This document shows, one piece after another, positions 43,246 to 55,878 of a stretch of 64,000 bases of DNA; position 1 is the stretch's first letter; each line of letters starts with the position of its first letter. Source of the stretch: Rugalucina vietnamica (Eukaryota; Mollusca; Bivalvia; Lucinida; Lucinidae); contig OZ024869.1 of NCBI GenBank assembly GCA_964017185.1, forward strand, positions 72,976,008-73,040,007, read 5' to 3'. The notes below the pieces were generated by a model. It saw only the letters and a program-made list of their open reading frames with translations, had not been told where the DNA came from and ran no database searches. Both the position numbers and the translations under genes were made by a program.

Positions 43246-44275
43246 GGGCCCAGAATTACAATGCTTCCTTAACTCTTAAGGTCTACCTTAACTTAAGATT
43301 TTCCTTAAAATCGACAAAAGTGCATTACAATCGATTTTCTTACTTTAAGGTAGACCTTAACTTGAGGAAAAACTTAAATATTTAAGGTTACTCGATAGCT
43401 ACCTTAACTTAAGATTTTACTTAGACTAGACAAATAATGCTCGGTTAATGCATTATTCAAGTGCGTTTTAATAATATGTGTATGCACACTGTGTAACCAT
43501 GCAATGCTACGTTACGTATATCACATTTTTAGCCATAATATTTTTTCACGTAACGGAGATGGTTGTGCAAGAGTGGGAGACTTTTTCAGTTCCTAATCCT
43601 CTTGTTTTAACTTTATTTTTGGTTAAACGAAACAACTCGAGTGTCCACATGTGCATATAGAATTATTATAAATTGGAAAATTAAGATGTTGCATGTCCGA
43701 TGTGGCTTAATAACTACTCAGTCAACAATTTTCAGTCATGTCGAGACATTGCTTCCATGAAAATTTACAAGTAATGTGTTGGGTAAGTTAGTCGTTTCTT
43801 TGATGCTTTACGTCATAATCAACAGATATAGGCATGTCGATACGTTGCTTCAGTTTTATAAAGATTTTTACCAACATTTGGATGTCATGACAGGCGAGAT
43901 GTGCTTTAAGATATAACCACCCAAGTATTTTACAACAAAAGGTTATATGTATGGCGCATGTTTGACCTTTTTTTTTCTGGACAGGCCCAGAGCTGGTCGG
44001 TCAGTCAATTATAAACTTTAACAGCATGTACGAACAGACCATCTATTTCTCACGGCCCCAATGGGTAATGTGTCGGGTTTGGGAACCAAAACAGTGGGAG
44101 AAGGTTAGTATTACATGAGCTCTCGCCATAGAATTCGGCAATCCATGCATTCGCGCTCCCCGGGAGCGCGTTCTGAAGATCATCTTTGTAAAATAAAAAT
44201 TTGTAAAAAAAAAATATCGTATCTTTTTGTCCTGCCTGCGCACATGTACATTTGAGTGATGGTTGGTGAATGTTT

Positions 44276-44381
<106 letters not shown>

Positions 44382-44740
44382 CAATTCTCGTACACTCACG
44401 CATCGGACATTTTTCTTTGTCAAAAGGATCTAACATTTATATTTTATTTGCAGTCGTCATTATATACTATTATGATAATGCTTCCTTGGATTATTTCCAT
44501 CACCACGTTTTTGTCTTCGACATGAGTCTTTGCACGCGTGTAATACTATGATGTGTAACAATGATGAATTGCAAGAAAAATAACTTTTGATAAAAAACTA
44601 ACAAAGCAAAAGATGAATAACGTTCATTGGATTCTAAAATAACAAAAATGATAAAAAAAAAAAAAAAGAAAAAAAAGAAGAAAGAAGAAAAAAGAAAAAA
44701 GAAAAACAAAGAAAAAGAAAAGAAGAAAAAAATGCCTTCA

Positions 44741-44820
44741 TTAGGTATCGAACTCAGAACCAAAGTTTCAAGTTGGAAGTGGTCAAACGGACGTCTTAAC
44801 CACTGCACCACAGAGTCTAA
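44741..44820 (-). ncRNA. tRNA-like segment in GGGCCC copy 1
   Basis: On the minus strand an A-box-like TGGTGCAGTGGTTAAG and a B-box-like GTTCGATACC, about 45 bases apart, as in a tRNA-derived Pol III promoter. The cloverleaf is not intact. Confidence 0.45.
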
Positions 44821-45402
44821 TACGGGTTAAACGAGAAACCAATGCTTTTAATTAAAATATTGCAACAATGCATTATGCCGCTTACGCGATATAAAACTTA
44901 TTAGTTTTCGTGTTGTTCCGGTAAGGTTTTCGACTGTTTCCGAAGCAGTTTCGTAAGGTTTTACGAAAACTTCACCTTAGTAAAGGTCTGTCATAAAGTG
45001 TATTACAAATGCGCTTTTTAAGGAAAATCCTAGCTAAGGTAAAAACTTAACTTAAACCGCTAAGGAGACCTTAACTTAAGGAATGATTGTAATTCTGGGC
45101 CCTGGGCCCAGGGCCCAGAATTACAATGCTTCCTTAACTCTTAAGGTAGACCTTAACTTAAGATTTTCCTTAAAATCGACAAAAGTGCATTACAATCGAT
45201 TTTTTTACTTTAAGGTAGACCTTAACTTGAGGAAATACTTAAATATTTAAGGTTACTCGATAGCTACCTTAACTTAAGATTTTACTTAGGCTAGACTAAT
45301 AGTGCTCAGTTTAAGCATTATTCACGGAGTTTTTATAATATGTTTATGCACATTATGTAGACTCGCAACGCAACGTAACACGTGATATCACATTTTTCGT
45401 CG

Positions 45403-45408
<6 letters not shown>

Positions 45409-45444
<36 letters not shown>
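45409..45444. repeat. Poly(T) tract
   Basis: About 36 T inside GGGCCC copy 2. Confidence 0.95.
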
Positions 45445-45446
<2 letters not shown>

Positions 45447-45799
45447 GTGAATCATGGTGAATGGAGACTGCTGTGTCTGCGTGTGAGAGTGAGGGTCTTT
45501 TTCACTTCGTGTTGTTTTAGTAAAACTTTATTTTAAAACGAAACAGCCGCTGACGAAGAATCAAGACTCATGCGGTACATGTACGATGTGGCTTGACACT
45601 CAGTCAACAATGTTCAGTCATGTCAGGTTCATGGAACTTTACTGGTAATGTGTTGAGTAAATAAGTCGTTTGTGTGATAACTTGATACGTTACTTTACGC
45701 CCCACTCAACAATTGGTAATGTCGGTACATTGCTTCAGTTTTATGGAATATGGAATTTCTACTCAGTCATGGTAGGTGAGATGCGCTATAAAATATAAG

Positions 45800-45880
45800 C
45801 CCCCCCCCCCCAAAAAAAAAAAAAAAATAAAAAAAAAAAATAAAAAAAAAATAAAAAAAAAAATAAATAAATAAATAACG
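45800..45880. repeat. C-run followed by A-rich (AAAT)n
   Basis: CCCCCCCCCC then A tracts with T interruptions. Confidence 0.9.
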
Positions 45881-46408
45881 TTCTAAAGCTTTACATGTGT
45901 GGATGGTTTGACTAAACCACTTCTTCTGGACAGGCAAAATAACCAATCATCTTTTAGTCAGTTCAATATAAGATTTACCTGGAGGTACGGGCCGTCCATC
46001 TATTTCTCAGAATTCCGTAATGAATGTGTCCGGCTTAGAACTAAAATGGCGGGAGAAGGTTCTTCAATATATGGCCTCTCGCCGCAAAGTATGTAATCAA
46101 TGCAATCGCGCTCCCCGTTCACCGTTGCAAAATAAAAATCTAACAAAATATTTTTACATTTTCTCGCTTCTTTGCACCAGCCTGTGTACATGCACACGCG
46201 AGTGATGATTCAGGGAAATATTTAAAAGAAGGAAAAAAAGAAGAAAAAAAAAAAGAAAAAAGAAATAATATCGCACATATCAAACTTTATAGCCTTGTCA
46301 GACATTCGTTGTTGGCTTATAAAGCATCACTGATGAGGGTTCATTACCCAAAATAGCACAATAAAGTCCATACTGACCCCCCCTGTAAATGTTTCAGTCA
46401 TTGCTCAT

Positions 46409-46567
46409 GGGCGGATCCAGAGGGTGGGACAGGGGTTCCGGACCCCCCCCCCCCTGGAATTCTGGAATTGCCAGATTATTAATTTTTGCCATGTTGAAAT
46501 TTTTCGCCAGACCCTTCTGGGAATTTGGACCCCCCCCCCCCTGCGAAAATTTTCTGAATCCGCGCAT
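46409..46567. mobile_element. 160-bp MITE with TTGCT target duplication
   Basis: Ends CATGGGCGGATCCAG and complement of CATGCGCGGATTCAG, flanked by TTGCT on each side. Contains two C12-13 runs in the same orientation. Absent from GGGCCC copies 1 and 3. Confidence 0.75.
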
Positions 46568-46853
46568 GTTGCTTCTCAAAGTACCTAACCACAATATTAT
46601 ATTTGTAGTCGCCATTCTATAGTCCCTATTATAATAAAATCATGTTTCCTTGGATTTTTCCATCACCGCGTTCGTTTTCGAAATAAGTCTACTATGACCT
46701 TCGTGGACGTGTGTATATGAATGCATGTGGCAATGATTAATTTTCACTGCAGGACACAAATTACTAAATTTCAAGAAGAAACACAAGTTTAACAAAAGAT
46801 AAAGCATGTAGAATAATAAAGTAACAAAAATTAAAAAAAAAAAAATGAATCCA

Positions 46854-46932
46854 GTAAGTATCGAACTCAGAACCCACGTAACAATTTACAGTTGCCAGGC
46901 GGGCGTGTTAACCACAGCACCACGGAGTCTAA
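46854..46932 (-). ncRNA. tRNA-like segment in GGGCCC copy 2
   Basis: Same arrangement as in copy 1; A-box-like TGGTGCTGTGGTTAACACG and B-box-like GTTCGATAC. Confidence 0.45.
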
Positions 46933-47469
46933 CGAGGTACATATAATAAACCAATGCTCATAATCAAACTATTGTAACTATTGTATTATGCCGCTTACGC
47001 GATATAAAATTTTTAAATTTCCGGTAAGATTTTCGACTGTTCCCGGAACGGTCCCGTAAGTTTTTACGGAAACTACACCTTAGCAAAGGACTATCAAAAA
47101 GTGTATTACAAATGCACTTTTTAAGGAAAATCCTAGCTAAGGTATAAACTTAACTTAAACCGCTAAGGAGGCCTTAACTTAAGGAATGATTGTAATTCTG
47201 GGCCCAGAATTACAATCATTCCTTAAGTTAAGGCCTCCTTAGCGGTTTAAGTTAAGTTTATACCTTAGCTAGGATTTTCCTTAAAGAGTGCATTTGTAAT
47301 ACACTTACTAAGGTGTAGTTTCCGTAAAAACTTACGGGACCGTTCCGGGAACAGTCGAAAACCTAACCGGAGCAACACGGAAATTTATAAATTTTATATC
47401 GCCTAAGCGGCATGAGACACAGTTACAATATTTTGATTATGAACATTGGTTTATTGTCCAACCCACGTT

Positions 47470-47550
47470 AGACTCTGTGGTGCAGTGGTTAACACGCCCA
47501 CCTGCCAATTGCAACTTGAAACGTGGGTTCTGAGTTCGATACCTACTGGT
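47470..47550 (+). ncRNA. tRNA-like segment in GGGCCC copy 3
   Basis: TGGTGCAGTGGTTAACACG (A box TRGYNNARNNG) and GTTCGATACC (B box). Preserved in all three copies, hence an integral part of the element. Confidence 0.5.
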
Positions 47551-48724
47551 TTCATTTTTTTTCTTGTCATTTCTTTTTTGTATTTTTGTTACTTTATTAT
47601 CCTTTTACTTCTTTTTCTTTTGTTTAACTTTTGTTTTCTTCTTTAAAATTTAGTAATAGTAATTTTTCGAGCCGTACTTATGTCCTGCAGTGAAAATTCA
47701 TCATTGCCACATGCATTCATATACACACGTCCAAGAAGATCATAGACTTATTTCGAAGACAAACGCGGTGATGGGAATAATCCAAAGAAACACTATTTTA
47801 TCACAATAGTAAGGTTTATATAATGACGACTGCAAATACAATATAATTAAGGTTATGTCCTTTGGGAAGCAGTGAAAACATTTAAACGGGGTAGTATGGG
47901 CTTTATTGCGCTATTTCGGATAATGAACCCTCGTCAGTGACGATTTATAAGCCAAAACCGAAAGCCAGACAAGGCTATAAAATTCGATATGTGCGATATT
48001 TTTTCTCTCTTTCTATTTTTCATTCCTTCCTTTAAATATCTCCCAACCATCACTCACGTGTGAATGCAGACAGGCTGGTGCAAAAAAGCTAGAAAATGAA
48101 TTTTCTCAGATTTTTATTTTGCAACGGTGATTTTCAGAACGAACGCCCGGGGAGCGCGATTGCATTGATTGCTGTACTTTGTGGCGAGAGAACCTTTTCC
48201 CGCCATTTTGGTTTCTCAGTCGGATATATTCATTACGGGACCCCGCCCACTGGGGCCGTGAGAAATAGATGGGCGGCTCGTACTTCCAGGTAAAGCTTAT
48301 AGCTGACTAACTGACCTCCCGATGACTTATTAATTGCTGAGTAGGTCTGTGCCTGTCCAGAAAAAAGTGGTTAAGTCAAACCATTCACACATGTAAAGCT
48401 TTAGTTGTTTGCTTGGGTGGTTTAATATAGTTTAAAGCACATCTCGCCTGACATGACATCCAAATGTCAGTGGGTAGAAATTGCATAAAACGGTAGCAAC
48501 GTACCGACATTACCATATCCGTTGAGAGGGACGTAAAGTTATATATCAAATAATCAAACAAACGACAATTACTCAACACATTACCGGTAAAGTTCCATGA
48601 AAGCATTGCTAATATCCCGACATGACTCAAAATTGTTGAATGAGTGGTCAAGTCACATTGTACATGTACCACAGGAGTCTTGATTCTTCGAGCTGTTTCT
48701 TTTAAGGATAAAGTGAAAAAGACT

Positions 48725-48756
<32 letters not shown>
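48725..48756. repeat. Poly(A) tract
   Basis: About 32 A, equivalent to the poly(T) of copy 2. Confidence 0.95.
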
Positions 48757-48757
<1 letters not shown>

Positions 48758-49047
48758 ACGGCGAAAAATGTGATATCATGTGTTACGTTGCGTTGCTATG
48801 CTATTCTGCATAAACATATTTATAAAAACTCCGTTTATGATGCGTAAACTAACCAATGTTTGTTTAGCCTAAGTAAAATCTTAAGTTAAGGTAGCTATCG
48901 AGTAACCTTAAATATTTAAGTATTTCCTCAAGTTAAGGTCTACCTTAAAGTAAGAAAATCGATTGTAATACACTTTTGTCGATTTTAAGGAAAATCTCAA
49001 GTTAAGGTCAACCTTAAGAGTTAAGGAAGCATTGTAATTCTGGGCCC

Positions 49048-51345
49048 AGTGATACAAATAAAAATAATTTTGCATATGCACTAACCTTATTTTTCTCACC
49101 CATCACTTGAACCATTTTTTCTCGCTCATCACTTGAAACATTTTTGTTCAGGCAGCCATTTGATTTTACATGAAACAATATGCAAATTAACCAATGGAAA
49201 AAAATAATTTTGTATATGCACTAACCTTACAAAGAAAATCAATCAGCATTTTGTTTTGTGCCTAAAATTCAGGCTCAGCAAAACTAAATTTTGAGATTTT
49301 TATCAAAGCAGCAGACTACAACTACTCCTGTAAACTTCCTGAAATTATTATCTCCAAGTTTAGTTTTGTCACTGACAGTTGACACCTGGCTTATCATTTC
49401 CTTATATGGAAGTACACGTGACGATGTCCATTTCTATTGGCTAAATACAGAAATGATTGACATTTTGGGACAGCAGAAATCTACTATTACTGAGACAAAA
49501 ATATCTCAGACAGGCACACATAAGGATATAAAAGGATCTATAATGGAGGTGAGGCTGAGACAAGGAAATCTCAGGCAAGTTTTCAGATTCTTCAAGTCTC
49601 ATCCGAGGCTCTGTCGAGGATGAAAATTGAATCATCTGAAAACGAACCTGAGATTTCCTTGCTGAGACCTCAACACCATCATAGATTATCTTTCTCGCAC
49701 ATCACTTAAAGCATTTTGACTCTGAATAGCCTTCAAGTGCTGTTCAGGCAGCCATTTTGTTTTTACATGAAACAATATGCAAATTAACCGGTGATACAAA
49801 TAACAATGATTTTGCATATGCACTTACCCTACAAAAATATTTAACCAGCATTTTGTTTTGTGCGTAAAACTCTCAGCAAAATTAAATTTTGAGATTTTTC
49901 AAAACAGCAGACTACAAACACTCTTGTAAACTTCGTGAAATTACATGTAACACCTACATGTTTATTTTTGTCACTGACAGTTGACACCTAGCTTATCACT
50001 TCTTTATACGGTGCACATACAGATGTGCATTTCTAGTTTTCTACTGGCTAAATACAGAAATGATTGGCATTTTGAGACAGCTAAAACTTACTAGTACACA
50101 ATGGGGCTCAAATAATCTATGATGGGGTTGAGGCCGAGACAAGGAAATCTCCGGCAAGTTTTCAGAGTATTCAAGTCTCATCTAAGCTCTGCCGAGAATG
50201 AGACTCGAATAATCTGAAAACGAGCCTGAGATTTCCGTGTTGAGGCCTCAACACCATCATTGATTATTTTTCTCACCCATCCCTTAAAGCATTTTGACTC
50301 TGAATAGGCTACAAGTGCTGTTCAGGCAACCATTTGTAATTTGGAAATTAACCGATGAAAAAAAAAAAATAATAATAATTTTGTATATGCACTTAGTAAA
50401 GATTCAGTCAGAATTTTGTTTTGTGCATAAGATTCTTAGCAAAATTGATTTTGAGATTTTCATCAATGTAGCAGTTACTCATGTAATCTTCCTTTTGTCT
50501 CTGACAGCTGACACCTGTCTTATCATTTCCTTATATGAAAGTGCACACGAAGATGTATTTATTGGCTAAATACAGAATGATTGGTATTTTGAGACAGCTG
50601 AAATCTACTAGTATTGAGCGGGCACACAAAGGGATATGCTTGTCTGATGGGTGAGAAATGCTTGTCTGATGGGTGAGGAATTTTTATCTCAGTACTAGTT
50701 CATTTCAGCTGTTAAAATGTCAATCATTTCTGCATTTAGCCAATAGAAATGTACATCTCTATGTTTACTTCTTTATAAGGAATTGATGAGATGAGTGTCA
50801 ACTGTCAGTGACAAAAGTAAATTAAAAGTGTATTAATTTCAGGAAGTTTACTAGAGTAATTGTAGTCTGCTGCTTTGTTAAAAATCTCATAATTCAATTT
50901 TGCTGAGAATTATATACACAGAACAAAATGTTGATTGGATGTTTTATAAGGTGAGTGATTTACATTTTTTTTCACTGGTTAATTTGCATATTGTTTCATG
51001 CAAAAACAAAATGGCTACCTGAACAGCACTTGAAACCTATTCAGAGTCGAAATGGTTTAAGTGATGGGTAAGAAAAATAATCAGTGATGGTGATGAGGCC
51101 TCAACAAGGAAATCTCAGGTTCGTTTTCAGATTATTCGATTCTCATTGTCGGCAGAGTCTCGGATCAGACTTGACTAATTTGAAACTTGCCTGAGATTTC
51201 CTTGTTGAGGCATCAACCCCATTATAGAGATTTTTAATACTCCAAAAAGCCTGATCCGAAAATGCAAATCTATGTCAAATGCAGATCGACACGGTCAAAG
51301 AAATTGCACTATACTTCACGAGATAAAGTTTTGTTAACACTATTA
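49048..51345. repeat. Long tandem/inverted repeat region, 600-700-bp units
   Basis: GCAGCCATTTTGTTTTTACA followed by TGAAACAATATGCAAATTAA appears at 49,150, 49,750 and (diverged) 50,325, and inverted near 50,990. Each unit has a TGACAGTTGACACC segment and a folding block from GGGGTTGAGGCCGAGACAAG to GAGGCCTCAACACC (49,547, 50,124, 51,086). The last unit is inverted, so the region is itself a large inverted repeat. No coding sequence. Confidence 0.75.
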
Positions 51346-51366
51346 ACCAGAGGACCAATGATCCTG

Positions 51367-51474
51367 TAAACGCTCACCTGAGACCAGCTGAGATACAAAC
51401 AAATAAACTTGTTTGACTAGAATGGTAATATACATGTATATATCCCCAGGGCAGGGCAAACCCTGGAGTCAATG

Positions 51475-51507
<33 letters not shown>

Positions 51508-52607
51508 CAAATCATAAAAATTCAGTCCATTTGCCAATTTACTACAAGTTTTGCCCTTTAAATGACATTTTACAATTTTCCCCCATTCAAATGCATGGGC
51601 AACCCAAGTTGACCTTGCCGTAAATAGGTCAAGGTCATCCCAGGGTCATGATTTATACAAACTTTGTAGAGCTACATCCCCAAAATATTTTCATAAACAT
51701 AGATCTTCTGTCCATTTGCTCATTCCTAGCAATTTTTTGCCATTAAATGACATTTTCCTATTTTTCCCCATTCAAATGCATGGACGGCCTAAGTTGACCT
51801 TGCTGCAAAAAAAGGTCAAGATCATCCCAGGGTCATGATTTATATAAATTTTGTAGAGCTCCATTGCCTAATGCTTCATGCCAAGTTTCAAAATTATAGG
51901 CCTTCTGGTTCTGGAGAAGAAGAGTTTAAAGGTTTTTGCTATTTATAGCCACGGCGGCCATCTTGGTCATGTGACCTTAACCATTATATAAACTTTCATT
52001 CACTCTTCCTAACAATGCTCCACATAAAGTTTGGCTTTGATTGTCCAAGCGGCTTCAGAGAAGAAGATGATTGAATATAATGGCCATACACATGTACATG
52101 TATATAGCCCAGGGGCAGGGGCAGGGGCAGACAACCCTCTGGACCCAAAATATTTTCATAAACATGAATATTCTGTCCATTTTCTCATTCCTAGCAAGTT
52201 TTTTGGCATTAACTGACATTTTCCTATTTTTTTCCCATTCAAATGCATGGGCGGCCTAAGTTGACTTGCCGTAAAAAAGGTCAAGGTCATCCCAGGCTCA
52301 TGATTAATACAAACTTTGTAGAGCTCTATTGCCTGATGCTTCATGCCAAGTTTCAACTCAATAGGCCTTCTGGTTCTGAAGAAGAAGATTTTAAAGGTTT
52401 TTGCTATTTATAGCCATGGCGGCCATATTGGTCATGTGACCTGGACCAGTTATACCAGCTTTCGTTCCCCCTTCCTAAAGATGCTCCACATGAAGTTTGG
52501 CTTTGATTGGCCAAGCGGTTTCAGAGGAGAAGGTGTTTGAAAAGTGTGGACAACAACGACGACAATACTATAGGCTCACCTGTGAGCCTTCGGCTCAGGT
52601 GAGCTAA
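51367..52607 (+). mobile_element. Tandem-array element 3
   Basis: Starts GCTCACCTGAGACCAGCTGA, ends GTGAGCCTTCGGCTCAGGTG then AGCTAA like elements 1 and 2. Interior has two 440-bp units related to those of element 1 (complementary orientation) with CATGTGACC and TTTGGCTTTGATTG motifs. Confidence 0.75.
51476..51507. repeat. Poly(T) tract
   Basis: About 30 T in tandem-array element 3. Confidence 0.95.
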
Positions 52608-53660
52608 AAAGGGTACCTGTAGTGTTATTGTTTTGGCCGTGCCGCTTTACCTCTAACATATAGTGTGTATGCTATATGAAGGTTAAATGCAAACCAGCAT
52701 CGCGCTTAGCTTCCTTTAGACATTTTTTCTAGTGCCACGTGGAGCAAGTCAGATCGCATTATTGAAAACATACCCCTCTGAAGCAGTCCGATCAACAAAT
52801 TTAAGTACATGTCAGACAAAAAAATACATACCAACTTTCATTAACTCTGTCCAACGAATCAGGAGAAAAACATGTTTTTACCACATATTGGCATGTCGGT
52901 CATATTGTGACATAGACCATTCATACAAACTTTTATTTCCCTTCATAATTATTAAGTTTGGCTTTCAGAGGAGAAGAAAGTCTTAGTTTTAATTGAAAAT
53001 GACCATTAACCAAGGTCAAGAACTTACTTTCAGGTTGTAGGCTACAAAACGTTCAGGAAAACCCAAATGTTTCCACCTTTTTTCCATTGAAAAGCCTATT
53101 TGACCAAAATTGACCTTATCGTAAAATAGGTCAAGGTCAACGCAAGGTCATGGTTTATATAAACTATGATGGACCAGAGTCCCTGATGGCTACATTCCAA
53201 GTTTTATTAAAATCGGTCGACCTGTTCCACGGAAGAAATTATAAATTATTTAACATATATGGGCATGGCGGCCACCTAGGTCATGTGACCTGAACCGGTT
53301 ATCACAACTTTATATAATATTTGGATCGCCTTTCCTATGGATACTACACATAAGATTTGGCTTTGATTGGCCGAGTGGTTTCTACGAAATTTAAGTTTTA
53401 AATCATAATGTAAATGATATTTGTTCAAGGTCAATAAATGACCTTGTCCTTGAATACTCACAAGACATCATTAACTCAATAAGTTGTCGACATCTGCCAA
53501 CTTTCAGGTCACAGGCTACAAATCTTAATGAAAAAATCAATGTGTTTACTTTTTCTTATTGAAAAGTTTAAACTTGCCGTAATATAGGGCAAGGTCAGCC
53601 CAAGGTCATGTTATGATCACGATGAAATCGGTCCAACGGAGAAGTTATTTTTTAGGGTTT
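52608..53660. repeat. Diverged array units
   Basis: From about 52,920 two more units of the type seen in elements 1 and 3 (GGTCATGTGACCTGAACCGG, TTTGGCTTTGATTGGCCGAG), more decayed. 52,608-52,900 holds nothing I can name. Confidence 0.6.
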
Positions 53661-53667
53661 TTTTATA

Positions 53668-53903
53668 TGAGCCACCTCATGAGAAGACAAACAACGTGGT
53701 TTCCGAACGAGTCCAACTCAAACCAGGCTCTGCAAGCACAGAAGATGGCTAGAAGCTTGAAATTTCGGAATTAGAAAGTTGAGCAATTGTACTATCCGTG
53801 TAGCGAAAAAAATGGCGCTGATCAGCTTCGCGGTTACCGCGAAGCTGATCTGCGTTTTTGCTTTTGCATATGCAGCTTATTGGTTTTCTCATGATGCGGC
53901 TCA
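53668..53903. mobile_element. Hairpin MITE family A, copy 10
   Basis: Inserted in an array unit: TTTTTTATA / TATTGGCATAGCGGCC join when it is removed with one TA, giving direct evidence for a TA target duplication. Confidence 0.85.
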
Positions 53904-53940
53904 TATATTGGCATAGCGGCCATCTGGTTCATGTGATCTA

Positions 53941-54091
53941 TGTTGCACGCTATGGACGGTTTGCCTTTATTACGTCAGGATGAACATTTGTCACCAACAT
54001 GACAGGCATATGTACCAGCCGGGTTTCGAACTCGCAACCTCTTGATTGCTAAGCGAATACGCTATCCATTACACGTACCACCGCGGCTGTT
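53941..54091 (-). mobile_element. tRNA-derived SINE
   Basis: Minus strand begins CAGCCGCGGTGGTACGTG and has a tRNA-like head: acceptor pairing CAGCCG/CGGCTG, GCTTAGCAATC anticodon-arm region and B box GAGTTCGAAACCC, then an unrelated 3' part. It is inserted in an array unit (GTGATCT / TTATACAAATTGG). Confidence 0.6.
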
Positions 54092-54101
54092 TATACAAAT
54101 T

Positions 54102-54174
54102 GGTTCCCCTTCCTTTTGATGATCCACATGAAGTTTGCCAAACTTCATGTGGATCATCAAAAGGAAGGGGAACC
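54102..54174. repeat. Perfect 73-bp palindrome
   Basis: GGTTCCCCTTCCTTTTGATG ... CAAAAGGAAGGGGAACC; about 35-bp arms around a CC centre. It replaces the GCTTTGATTGG segment that follows CATGAAGTTTG in sister units. Confidence 0.9.
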
Positions 54175-54237
54175 TCGGCCCAGCGGTTTGAGATGCTGTT
54201 TGAATATTGTGTCCGACGACAACGGCGGCGACGACTG

Positions 54238-54522
54238 TAGGGGACTGGAATGTCCGCGGACCGAAATGTTTGATCGCATTAATAAAGCATAATCGATAGA
54301 TATTATATCGGTTTTAAAGTGAAAAATCATTTATTTCGGTCCCTTTGGGGTGTCCCGGAATGTCCGCAAGGAATTTTTTCTAAGTTCTTTTTTCGATTTG
54401 TTGAAAATAATTCCCCTGAAATTTTGCATTTAATAGACTTATTAATGATTATTTATCTTTCTATATGTATTTAAAACAATATTTTGCGGACATTTCGGTC
54501 CGCGGACATTCCGGTCCCCTAC
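54238..54522. mobile_element. 285-bp MITE with about 33-bp inverted ends
   Basis: Ends TGTAGGGGACTGGAATGTCC and complement of TGTAGGGGACCGGAATGTCC, continuing GCGGACCGAAATGT. GACGAC flanks both sides as a likely target duplication. Confidence 0.8.
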
Positions 54523-54542
54523 AGACGACGACGGAGCACCTT

Positions 54543-54718
54543 GATGGTCGGTACACATTGGAACCGCCTCGCCGAGACGGTTTTAACGAGTATTCACTAA
54601 TGTCTCATGTGCATATGTTCTGGATAAAAAAATAAGAAAAATGTATAGTCAATCACAACCCAGTTTTACTATATAAGGGTTCAATTGGGGTGTACTTTTC
54701 CTGAGCATGTTTTCCTGG
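54543..54718. mobile_element. MITE family C copy (diverged)
   Basis: Hairpin with GGAACCGCCTCGCCGAGACGG and right end GAGCATGTTTTCCTGGATG; left end missing. Confidence 0.65.
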
Positions 54719-54825
54719 ATGTACTTTGAGGAAATTATTGCATGTTGGCTGAATAGTGTTAAAAAGAAACACATATTTGATCTATTTTATTTATATTTTT
54801 ATATTTCATTTTGTTAATAACACAC

Positions 54826-55115
54826 ATCAGGAAAACAAGTACGGGAAATGTGTACCCCCTCTAACCCCACTTTTCAAGTATATAGCAAAACTGGGGCATG
54901 CAGGGGTATACCTATTTTTCTTATTTTTGCTCCAAAACATAGATTGTGGGTACTCGTTAGAACCGCCTCGCACCGCCTCAGCGAGGCGATTCTAACGTGT
55001 ACCCACAATCTATGTTTTGAGCAAAAATAAGAAAAATATCAAGTTTTTCTGCTGAAAATTTGTATTTTTATAGCTAAAAACATCTCTGTATGTTCCATGG
55101 GCAAGTTTTCGTAAT
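54826..55115. mobile_element. MITE family C, full copy (reverse)
   Basis: CATCAGGAAAACAAGTACGG left, hairpin GATTGTGGGTACTCGTTAGA ... TCTAACGTGTACCCACAATC with a duplicated CACCGCCTC in the loop, right GGGCAAGTTTTCGTAATG. Confidence 0.85.
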
Positions 55116-55608
55116 GAATTGCCACATTTTAGTCGTATCCTGGAGAAGCGACCACATGTATAAACAAACAGCTTACTTGCAAAATGGGGCGGTTGTCATG
55201 AATTAAATATGATCATCGCTGTACACTTTAATTTTCTGTGGACTAGCTACTAGTCTGTAAAACATATTATTTAATGATTTTTTTAGTTTCGCATATCTTA
55301 AAAACCTTTAGAGTCTAGTCAATAAAATTAATGATGTTTTCTGCAGTTTTTACAGGCTTAGAAATCGAGCAACATCTATAGACTGGCCACAGAGGTTGAA
55401 AATAAAATTTTAGAAGTGAAAATCCCTTGGGCAAGGCTAGCCTTTCTGTTACAAACGAATCTTCATTATTGATGATGGGGAAAATTTCTTTGTACCAGCG
55501 AGCACATTTTGATTCTTTCAGAAATGCTATACTTCGTCAATTTAAAACCCTTTGCCATCTTCTGGTTCGTAGTACTGTATATTAATGGTCCTAAGACAGG
55601 TTTGCCCA
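55116..55608. other. No gene seen
   Basis: No coding or repeat signature recognised. Confidence 0.5.
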
Positions 55609-55878
55609 TCACGAAAACACGCCCAAGAGATTTTTTAAGTTGTAAAATTGAAAATGTTCTGTAGAAAGTTTTTGATAATTTTCTTTATTTTGTTCAAAAC
55701 ATAGATTGTGGGTACACGTTAGAACCGCCTCATCGAGGCGGTTCCAACTAGCATCCACAATCTATGTTTGGAGCAAAAAGAAGAAAAATAGGTATACCCC
55801 TGCAAACCCTAGTTGTTGTTTTTTATATAAAAGTGTGGTGCAGGGGGGTATACTTTTCATGGTCATTTTTTCCTGAGG
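55609..55878. mobile_element. MITE family C, full copy
   Basis: ATCACGAAAACACGCCCAAG left, hairpin around ACCGCCTCATCGAGGCGGT, right GGTCATTTTTTCCTGAGG. Confidence 0.8.

Larger units (their letters stand above)
45111..47205 (+). mobile_element. GGGCCC-ended element, copy 2
   Basis: 2.1 kb, direct orientation, separated from copy 1 by TGGGCCCA. Longer than the others because of a 160-bp MITE, poly(T) at 45,409 and A-rich expansion at 45,810. Confidence 0.8.
47200..49047 (-). mobile_element. GGGCCC-ended element, copy 3 (inverted)
   Basis: 1.85 kb in opposite orientation, sharing the GGGCCC at 47,200-47,205 with copy 2, which makes a palindrome with a near-perfect first 100 bp per arm. The outer end CTGGGCCCAG abuts TGATACAAAT of the host repeat. 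Confidence 0.8.
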
